DNA of 64,000 nucleotides from Carboxylicivirga sediminis (GTDB taxonomy: Bacteria > Bacteroidota > Bacteroidia > Bacteroidales > Marinilabiliaceae), in the NCBI RefSeq assembly GCF_018156225.1, contig NZ_JAGTAR010000017.1, positions 1 through 64,000 on the forward strand, read 5' to 3'. Position numbers and translations under genes: made by a program. The notes beneath the pieces were generated by a model. The model was not told the origin of the DNA. It saw only the letters and a program-made list of their open reading frames with translations, and searched no databases. Numbering within the stretch: the stretch's first letter is position 1; each line of letters starts with the position of its first letter. Shown one piece after another: positions 53,828 through 61,264 of the stretch.

Positions 53828-56797
53828 ATGAATTATATAAAGTCAATAATATTAAAAGGGCGATTCAAGGTTTTAAACCTTTTGATCGTTATGCTGCTGG
53901 CATCGTTTTGTGCCAATGCGCAGACGTTTGAAGTGAGTGGAAAGGTTACAGATGCTGCCACACAGGAGGCGCTACCTGGAGTTTCCATTGCAATTGTAGG
54001 AACAACCACAGGTACGATCACTGATTTTGATGGAAATTATAGTCTTGAGATAAGTGATAAGCAAGCCGTTTTAGCATTTTCTTTTATAGGTTACGAAACA
54101 CAAGAAATACCTGTTGCCGGCCAGTCTGTGATTAATGTGGCTCTTAATCCTGATACAGAGAGTCTGGATGAAGTTATGGTTGTGGCTTATGGTACCATCA
54201 AAAAATCTAACTTGACTGGTTCGGCTGTTGCGATTGATAACAAGGAGCTTAAAGATGTTTTTACACCTAGTGTATCATCCATGTTACAAGGTAAGGTTGC
54301 CGGTGTTTATGCTTCTTCAACAAGTGGTAGACCAGGCGCCTCTACGGATATTACCATTCGTGGTAAAGGTTCTCTATCAGGTCCTACAGCACCGCTTTGG
54401 GTAGTAGATGGCATTATATATGGTAATTTTGATCCAGGAATTAGTCCTAATGATGTAGAGAGTATCACTGTACTTAAGGATGCATCTGCAACATCGTTAT
54501 ACGGTTCTTTAGGTGCCAATGGAGTAATACTGGTACAGACCAAGACAGGTGATGGCGTGTCGAGAATTAGTGTGAATGCTTCGCGTGGATACTCTAAATT
54601 CAACATGGGTAACTTTTCTCTTATGAATTCACAGGAGTTGTACGACTATCAAAAGACCTGGAATCCAAATGTTACTGAAGATGTCTTAGGAACAGACACT
54701 GATTGGCTTGAAAATGGCACGCAAACAGGTGTTGCTCAGGAGTATAATGTTAGTTATTCGGGTGGTAGTGAGAAAATTAGCACCTATCTGTCCGGAACCT
54801 ATTACGGGGAAACTGGTACCATAAAGGGGTTTGAATACGACCGATATTCAGCGCTAGGTAACGTGAATATTAATGCGACTGATAAACTATCAATCAGATT
54901 AAACCTTTCAGGTGATTACAGTACAACGTACAATCAGGAGCATTCGCTTTATAACATGTTTACCTACATGCCATGGGATGAGCCATATCTTCCAGATGGT
55001 TCTGTATTGGATCCACGAACTGAAGCAGGAGAAGACTATCTGCTAGAGAATGGTAAGGTTTGGTATGGTCGTGACAATAACAACTACCTTTACGATTTGC
55101 AATACAACTACGGTACTTCACGTGGTAACAATTTCCGTATAAATGTTGGGGGGGATTATAAAATTAACGATTGGTTGACATTCTCCTCAATGAATAATGT
55201 TACGCTTACCTTTGGTCAGAGCGATTATTATACGGATCCACGTTCATTCGCAGGAATGGCCAATAACGGTAGTTATTCTGAATCACATAGTTTTACTCAA
55301 CGACGCTTTACCAACCAGTTACTTCGCCTGCAAAAAGATTTTGGACTTCATTCGGTAAATACTTTTGTGGCCTGGGAATATAGTGATTATTACACAGAGA
55401 ATACATCAGCTGCCGGAAAAGGTGTTGGTGGTGGTCTTCAGGTGCTTAACACTACTGCTGAAGCATTAAGCGTTGGTGGTTATAAAGGTGAGAGTGCCAA
55501 ACAAAACCTGATGGCGAATGTTCAGTATGCCTATGATAACAAATACCTCGCTACAGCTTCATTTAGTCGTCAGGGCTCAAGTAGTTTCGGTCCTAACAAT
55601 AAATATGGTAACTTCTGGTCTGCCAGTTTAGGATGGAATGCTCACCACGAATACTTTATTCAAAATATTGAGTGGTTAAATGTACTGAAGCTTTCTGCGA
55701 GTATGGGTCAAATTGGTAATGCACCAAGTGGATTTCAGTATCTTGGTTATTATGCTTTTGTTGACCAGTATAACGGAAAGGGTGCTGCCACACCTTATCA
55801 AAAAGGAAATCCAGATATTAGCTGGGAAAAAGTAACCACTTATAATACGGCCATTAACGCACGTTTATTCAACCGCGTTGGATTAAACTTGGATTTGTAT
55901 TACAAGAATAGTGACGGTCTGTTGACATATGTGCCACTGCCTGCAATGACTGGGTATAATGGTGTTTGGATGAACGTTGGACAGGTTAGTAACAGAGGAT
56001 ATGAATTAAGTATTTCACCAGAAATCATTAAAGGAAATCGCTTCTCATGGGATATGACCATTAACCTGGCATACAATAAAAACCGAGTTGAAGAATTATA
56101 CGATGATCAGGCAGTGAATCGTGGTAATACCCGGTTTGAAGTAGGCTACGATATGGATTCATATTATCAGCGCGTATGGTATGGAGTGAATCCTAACAAT
56201 GGTGATCCGCTGTGGGAGAAAGTTGAAGAACAAGTGGATGAAGAAGGGAATGTGATTGGTGAAACAGTGAGTCTGACTTCTGATTATGCAGACGCAACCC
56301 TTCAGTTCACAGGAACTAAAGGTACACCTAGCTATATTGGAGGTATATTAAACTCTTTCACTTTTGATAACTTTACTTTGACGGCCAATATTTCTTTCGT
56401 CAGTGATGTGTATAAATATAACAGCAACCGCGAGTTATTCGACAGTGATGGTTCTTATGTCGGATTCAATAACATGAACCTGATGGATGGCTGGAGCCGT
56501 TGGGAAAAACCAGGTGATATTGCTACTCATCCAAGACCATTTGATGGTGGTGTGAATGCCAACAAAGTGTCATCCCGTTATCTCGAAGATGCCAGTTTCA
56601 TTCGTTTACGTAATGTGAACCTGTCGTACACAATTCCGGAAACTTTGGCGGAACGTTTAAAAATTAAAAATGCCTCGGTATATGTCAGCGCTGATAACCT
56701 GATTACGATTACCGATTGGTCGGGAATGGATCCTGAATCAGGCGCTCTGTATCCCTTGTCGAAAAAGGTACTGTTTGGCGTAAAAGTAGATTTTTAA
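53828..56797 (+). CDS. SusC/RagA-type TonB-dependent transporter
   Basis: 989 residues. Signal peptide (about 1-32, ending CANAQ), then a CarboxypepD_reg beta-sandwich (about 33-120, EVSGKVTDAATQEALPGVS), a TonB-box-like segment LDEVMVVAYGT, a plug domain (about 130-245, with RGKGSLSGPTAPLWVVDGII) and a large beta-barrel ending FGVKVDF. There is no N-terminal STN domain, as is usual for HTCS-controlled SusC. It imports oligosaccharides through the outer membrane with the SusD lid encoded next. It is the first of two SusC genes in the window. Confidence 0.96.
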   Translation: MNYIKSIILKGRFKVLNLLIVMLLASFCANAQTFEVSGKVTDAATQEALPGVSIAIVGTTTGTITDFDGNYSLEISDKQAVLAFSFIGYETQEIPVAGQSVINVALNPDTESLDEVMVVAYGTIKKSNLTGSAVAIDNKELKDVFTPSVSSMLQGKVAGVYASSTSGRPGASTDITIRGKGSLSGPTAPLWVVDGIIYGNFDPGISPNDVESITVLKDASATSLYGSLGANGVILVQTKTGDGVSRISVNASRGYSKFNMGNFSLMNSQELYDYQKTWNPNVTEDVLGTDTDWLENGTQTGVAQEYNVSYSGGSEKISTYLSGTYYGETGTIKGFEYDRYSALGNVNINATDKLSIRLNLSGDYSTTYNQEHSLYNMFTYMPWDEPYLPDGSVLDPRTEAGEDYLLENGKVWYGRDNNNYLYDLQYNYGTSRGNNFRINVGGDYKINDWLTFSSMNNVTLTFGQSDYYTDPRSFAGMANNGSYSESHSFTQRRFTNQLLRLQKDFGLHSVNTFVAWEYSDYYTENTSAAGKGVGGGLQVLNTTAEALSVGGYKGESAKQNLMANVQYAYDNKYLATASFSRQGSSSFGPNNKYGNFWSASLGWNAHHEYFIQNIEWLNVLKLSASMGQIGNAPSGFQYLGYYAFVDQYNGKGAATPYQKGNPDISWEKVTTYNTAINARLFNRVGLNLDLYYKNSDGLLTYVPLPAMTGYNGVWMNVGQVSNRGYELSISPEIIKGNRFSWDMTINLAYNKNRVEELYDDQAVNRGNTRFEVGYDMDSYYQRVWYGVNPNNGDPLWEKVEEQVDEEGNVIGETVSLTSDYADATLQFTGTKGTPSYIGGILNSFTFDNFTLTANISFVSDVYKYNSNRELFDSDGSYVGFNNMNLMDGWSRWEKPGDIATHPRPFDGGVNANKVSSRYLEDASFIRLRNVNLSYTIPETLAERLKIKNASVYVSADNLITITDWSGMDPESGALYPLSKKVLFGVKVDF

Positions 56798-56824
56798 CAA
56801 TGAATCCTTTTTTAATTTAAGAGT

Positions 56825-58495
56825 ATGATAACTAAAAAAATATATTCTATTATTGCAATTTTGCTGGCATTTTCAATAACTGCCTGCGATATTACCAGAG
56901 AACCTTTTCAGGATTTATCAGATGACAAAGTGTTTGCTGATGAGTTAGGAATTGAAGCAGCTGCTTTGGGTACTTATGCCTTGTTGAAAAAGAATGAATT
57001 TATGCGTCCATACCATTTTCATGGTGAATTTGGAGGTGATAACATTGCATTAAGCGGTTCTACTACTGACCCTTTGTTTTACATGTACAACTATCAGCAT
57101 ATTCCAACTAATGGGCATTTGAATAGTTTGTGGTCAACCTGTTATCAGGGTATTGTAAATGCTAATAAAGTTATTGCTAATGCAGAAGAGGGTACGCCTC
57201 GCATGAACCATGTGATTGGAGAGATGTATTATTTGCGTTCATTCTTCTACCTGAATCTTGTAACTATTTGGGGAAGACCTTACAACCAGGATCCTGATGG
57301 AAATATGGGTGTGCCTATTATCCTGGATGCAGAACCAGATGTTGATAATTTACCAGGAAGAGCTAGTGTGAAAGAGGTTTATGAGCAAATAATTTTAGAC
57401 CTTGAAACGGCTGCTGATTTGATGAATGAGTTTAAACGAGTGGATAGTGAGTATCCGATTTATGCTTCTGAGCAGGCTGCGAATGCTTTGTTGTCGCGCG
57501 TTTATCTTTATATGGAAGAAAATGTAAAGGCTGCTGAATATGCAACTAAAGTAATTGAATCTGGTAATTTCTCTTTACTTACAGGTTCAGCTTATGAAAC
57601 TTTTCCAACAATGGTGCCAGAGGATAATCCGGAAGTAATTTTTGCCTGTCGTGCCCTGAAAGATGAAGATGACTACGGCTGGTATGCCTTTGGAGGTATG
57701 TATGCTACCATTGATGGTGTTGGTTGGGGAGAAATGTATGCTTCAGAACCATACCGCGATTTGTTGGACAAGAATCCAGAGGACCGCAGACATAAGTTTA
57801 TTGAGCCGCAGTACGTGGATGATGGTACCTATGAGTTAACTTATTCATATGATAAAGCATCTCCAGCTGGTTCAAGAATGTTTCAGATGTACGCAGTAAC
57901 TGATAATGCAGGTACCTGGGAGTATGAATACAATGGGGGTACTCATGCTGTGATGACTGAAGAGGTGAATGGAGTAATGAAGTATTATATTACCGAAGGT
58001 GATCATATTAATGGAAAGACATATGTACGTATCGATAAGAAGATGAAAGTTCGTAATGGTTATCCTAAGTATTTCGTTATTAAATGTTCGAACCAGGAAG
58101 GACAACCACAACTTTTCTCACCGATTATTTCTCGTTTGGCAGAAATGTATCTGAATCGTGCAGAAGTAAAAGCAAAAGCTAATGATGTGGATGGTGCTTT
58201 GGCAGATGTAAATGTAATCAGAGAACGTGCGGGTATTCCAACTTATACAGAAGTGCCAGATGGTATGACTATACTTGAAGTGGTATTGGAAGAGCGTCGC
58301 CTGGAGTTGGCCTATGAAGCTCACCGTCGTTACGATATCTTCCGTAATGGTCTGACACTTGATCGCAAATACCCGGGTACACACGATAAAGGTTCAAATG
58401 CCTTACTGACAGTACCGGCTAATCATCCGAGGGTAGTTGATTATATTCCTGAAGCACAGATTCTGGCGATGCCAAATCTGATTCAGAATCCATAA
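56825..58495 (+). CDS. SusD/RagB-type glycan-binding lipoprotein
   Basis: 556 residues. Lipoprotein signal (lipobox ITAC, Cys near 19, followed by DITREPFQDLS), then the SusD fold with N-terminal TPR-like helices (for example EMYYLRSFFYLNLVTIWGRPY) and a C-terminal segment LAEMYLNRAEVKAKANDVDGALADVNVIRERAG that is typical of RagB/SusD. It caps the SusC barrel on the cell surface and closes on the glycan. It starts 27 bases after SusC. A hairpin follows before the DUF3472 gene. Substrate is unknown. Confidence 0.95.
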   Translation: MITKKIYSIIAILLAFSITACDITREPFQDLSDDKVFADELGIEAAALGTYALLKKNEFMRPYHFHGEFGGDNIALSGSTTDPLFYMYNYQHIPTNGHLNSLWSTCYQGIVNANKVIANAEEGTPRMNHVIGEMYYLRSFFYLNLVTIWGRPYNQDPDGNMGVPIILDAEPDVDNLPGRASVKEVYEQIILDLETAADLMNEFKRVDSEYPIYASEQAANALLSRVYLYMEENVKAAEYATKVIESGNFSLLTGSAYETFPTMVPEDNPEVIFACRALKDEDDYGWYAFGGMYATIDGVGWGEMYASEPYRDLLDKNPEDRRHKFIEPQYVDDGTYELTYSYDKASPAGSRMFQMYAVTDNAGTWEYEYNGGTHAVMTEEVNGVMKYYITEGDHINGKTYVRIDKKMKVRNGYPKYFVIKCSNQEGQPQLFSPIISRLAEMYLNRAEVKAKANDVDGALADVNVIRERAGIPTYTEVPDGMTILEVVLEERRLELAYEAHRRYDIFRNGLTLDRKYPGTHDKGSNALLTVPANHPRVVDYIPEAQILAMPNLIQNP

Positions 58496-58512
58496 TATTT
58501 GCCTGAATAATT

Positions 58513-58562
58513 TTAAAGAGACTTTGCCAGGTATAATCATGCCAGGTAAAGTCTCTTTTTCT
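58513..58562 (+). terminator. Hairpin after SusD
   Basis: An 11-bp stem (58515-58525 with 58548-58558) around a loop of about 22 bases, followed by five T. It may end or attenuate the SusCD transcript. Confidence 0.75.
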
Positions 58563-58577
58563 AAAAAATAAAGACAT

Positions 58578-59933
58578 ATGCAATATTCAAAACAATTCAT
58601 TGCGTTTATTTTATCCATTTTCCTGGCGAGCTTTATTATTTCTTGCGATGGAGCTAATGGAGATGAAGATACCGATCCTCAACCGGAGACAAAAGAACCT
58701 CCGAAAATGTTGACTCAAGTTCCTGCAGAAGGAAATAGTTGGTTTCTAACAAACGTGGGGACAGCTCAAATGCACTCGAAAGATTTTAAAGGTAATAGCT
58801 GGTCATCAACTCAATCGGTTTTACGTACTTATTTTCATCTCGAGAAGGCAGGCACAGTACATATTGGCATTAAAGGAAAGGTAGTTTCCGGGACTTCTAC
58901 AATTGAAGCAACTTTTCAGGGGGAATCAAAAGAGGTTACCATGAAAGATTCATATACAGGAGTGGTTTATATTGGTTCTTATGAGGTGGCATCTGCCGGG
59001 TATTATCACCTCGACTTAAAGGGGATAAAAAAAGTGGATGTTCAATTTGCTGAACTTGACCATATTGCCCTGGGGGGGGATGCTACCAGTGCAGGCGTTA
59101 ACTTTTCTAATGAAGATTATTTTTACTGGGGACGCCGCGGGCCTTCAGTACATCTAGGGTATCAGGTGCCAACAGAAGCGAGCGATGTGCAGTGGTTTTA
59201 TAGTGAGGTGCAGGTGCCGGAAGGCAATGATGTGATAGGCTCATACTACATGGCCAATGGCTTTGGACAGGGGTATTTTGGAATGCAGGTGAATTCAAGC
59301 ACCGAAAGACGTGTGCTATTTTCTGTTTGGAGCCCATACCACACCGATGATCCCAACAGTATTCCTGAAGATCAGAGAGTGAAGCTAATCTCTAAAGGGG
59401 AGCTGACAATTACCAACGATTTTGGCAATGAGGGTTCCGGAGGCCAAAGCTACATGGTACATAATTGGGAAGTTGGTCGTAAGTATGGTTTTCTGCTGAG
59501 AGGTGAACCAGCAGCCGATAATAAAACAGAGTACAAAGCTTACTTTTTTGATTCGAAAGATGAGAAGTGGTATTTCATTGCGCACTGGAGTCGACCAGAA
59601 ACTTCAACCTATTTAACCAACTTATATTCTTTTCTTGAGAATTTTAATACGGCAACTGGCCCGCTGGGGCGCATGGCTTTTTATGGTAATCAGTGGGTTT
59701 ATGATACAACTGGCAAATGGTATGAGGTAACAAGTGCCAAATTTACAGCTGATGCCACAGCGCGTGATAAAGCCCGTATGGATTATGCCGGAGGCTATGT
59801 GGCTGGTGATGATGGTTTTTACCTTAAAAACTGTGGGTTTTTCAGTGAAGTTTCTACGTTGGATGTTGTTCATAATCGTCCTGCAGGTGGCACTGCACCC
59901 GTTATCGATTTTGACGCGCTCCCATTGAATTAG
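58578..59933 (+). CDS. DUF5077/DUF3472 lipoprotein
   Basis: 451 residues. The signal sequence ends in a lipobox (FIISC), and an acidic run DGANGDEDTD follows, suggesting surface display. The N-terminal half (about 40-185, NSWFLTNVGTAQMHSK...) resembles the DUF5077 domain and the second half (about 195-385, FYWGRRGPSVHLGYQVP, FGMQVNSSTERRVLFSVWSP) the DUF3472 domain. This pair occurs in Bacteroidota polysaccharide loci; no catalytic residues are established. A ligand-binding or substrate-modifying role at the surface is likely. It is the last gene of the first SusCD group, 82 bases after SusD. Confidence 0.82.
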   Translation: MQYSKQFIAFILSIFLASFIISCDGANGDEDTDPQPETKEPPKMLTQVPAEGNSWFLTNVGTAQMHSKDFKGNSWSSTQSVLRTYFHLEKAGTVHIGIKGKVVSGTSTIEATFQGESKEVTMKDSYTGVVYIGSYEVASAGYYHLDLKGIKKVDVQFAELDHIALGGDATSAGVNFSNEDYFYWGRRGPSVHLGYQVPTEASDVQWFYSEVQVPEGNDVIGSYYMANGFGQGYFGMQVNSSTERRVLFSVWSPYHTDDPNSIPEDQRVKLISKGELTITNDFGNEGSGGQSYMVHNWEVGRKYGFLLRGEPAADNKTEYKAYFFDSKDEKWYFIAHWSRPETSTYLTNLYSFLENFNTATGPLGRMAFYGNQWVYDTTGKWYEVTSAKFTADATARDKARMDYAGGYVAGDDGFYLKNCGFFSEVSTLDVVHNRPAGGTAPVIDFDALPLN

Positions 59934-60082
59934 TAAATAGGACAGGAAAAGTGAAATAAACTAAAAAATATGATTTCTTCTTGAAATATCGTATTATTTT
60001 GGTTTATTTCACACCTTTGTTATAGGGTGTAGGGCCCCTGGAACCGTCTTACAGATAAGAAACAAACAATGTAATAGTGCTG

Positions 60083-61120
60083 ATGGATTTTAAGAAGGAT
60101 ACAGATCATCTTATTATAAAATCTTTATCCAACAATTTGAATAAAGAAGAACAGTCGCGTCTGGATCAATGGTTAGCTGATTCAGAGCATAATAAAGATG
60201 AGTATTCTGCTTACTCCGAATTGTGGAAGCGTTCAGAAAAACTTGCTTTATCTGATGAGATTGATGTAGACACGTCTCTTGCCGCTACCAAAAGTCGGAT
60301 GAACTTCAATTCCAATAAGCAAATTTGGTTGAATCGTTTACAGCAAATTGCAGCCATATTGGTTATTTCTATTGCTATCTCAACTGTTTTACATTTCTGG
60401 ACGAGATCTGAAGCTGAAGAAGCCGTTTATCAGGAAATCGCAACCGCCTTTGGTGTTCAAACCAATGTTACCCTGGCCGACGGAACTGTTGTATGGCTCA
60501 ACTCCGATAGTAAACTTCGATTTCCGGTTTCTTTTGACAATATGACTGAAAGAAGGGTTGAATTGTTAGGTGAAGCTTTTTTTAAGGTAGCACATAATGC
60601 TGAGGTGCCTTTTATTGTTAATGCCGATGAGTTGGATGTTAAAGTTTTGGGAACTTCTTTTAATGTCACAGCTTGGCCTGAATATGATAAATTGAGTGTT
60701 GCTTTAGAGGAGGGAAAAGTTAGCCTGTTTAATGCTAAATCCGACTCTAAGAAAGCGTTACTTACTATGAAACCCAATGAATTGGTAACGTTTGATCGTG
60801 AATCAAGAAGTTTAAATGTGGCTCATGTAAAGGACCTTGAAAGGTATAGCGAGTGGAAGGACGGCCGTTTAGTATTTTTGGGAGATGACATCGAAACAGT
60901 GATGCAAAAGCTGGATAAGTGGTATAATGTGGAAACAGTTATTGCGGATGAAGCACTCAAAGACTTTCACTTTACTGCTACTTTTACTAAAGAAACACTC
61001 AACCAGGCTTTAAGTTTGTTATGTAGTACCTCAGGTATAGCTTTCAAGATAGAGGCTGCTGTACAAATGCCAGACGGAAACTACACAAAGCGTAAGGTGG
61101 TACTGTCTTCGATAAAATAA
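60083..61120 (+). CDS. FecR-type anti-sigma factor
   Basis: 345 residues from the ATG at 60083 (a GTG two codons upstream is possible). A cytosolic N-terminal region binds the sigma factor (about 1-80, with EEQSRLDQWLADSEHNKDEY). One membrane segment follows (about 91-110), then the periplasmic FecR domain (about 120-225; VTLADGTVVWLNSDSKL, GEAFFKV, VKVLGTSFNV) and a C-terminal STN-like DUF4974 domain (about 265-340; FTATFTKETLNQALSLL). It should hold an ECF sigma factor inactive until the STN domain of a SusC contacts it. It sits directly upstream of the STN-containing SusC; the sigma gene itself is at 52094. Confidence 0.93.
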   Translation: MDFKKDTDHLIIKSLSNNLNKEEQSRLDQWLADSEHNKDEYSAYSELWKRSEKLALSDEIDVDTSLAATKSRMNFNSNKQIWLNRLQQIAAILVISIAISTVLHFWTRSEAEEAVYQEIATAFGVQTNVTLADGTVVWLNSDSKLRFPVSFDNMTERRVELLGEAFFKVAHNAEVPFIVNADELDVKVLGTSFNVTAWPEYDKLSVALEEGKVSLFNAKSDSKKALLTMKPNELVTFDRESRSLNVAHVKDLERYSEWKDGRLVFLGDDIETVMQKLDKWYNVETVIADEALKDFHFTATFTKETLNQALSLLCSTSGIAFKIEAAVQMPDGNYTKRKVVLSSIK

Positions 61121-61139
61121 ACTGGAAAATAATAAAAAA

Positions 61140-61172
61140 AGCAGAGGAGTGGTGACGCACTCCTCTGTTTTG
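61140..61172 (+). terminator. Hairpin between FecR and second SusC
   Basis: A perfect 10-bp stem (61142-61151 with 61158-61167) with a 6-nt loop followed by a T-rich stretch. It may separate the regulator transcript from the strongly expressed transporter. Confidence 0.78.
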
Positions 61173-61264
61173 CAACTAATACCCAAATGTTAATCAGGTA
61201 AAATAAATGTTAATTTAAGCTAAAGGCAAAAATATGAAAAAATAGAAACAACCGGTTATTTCCG

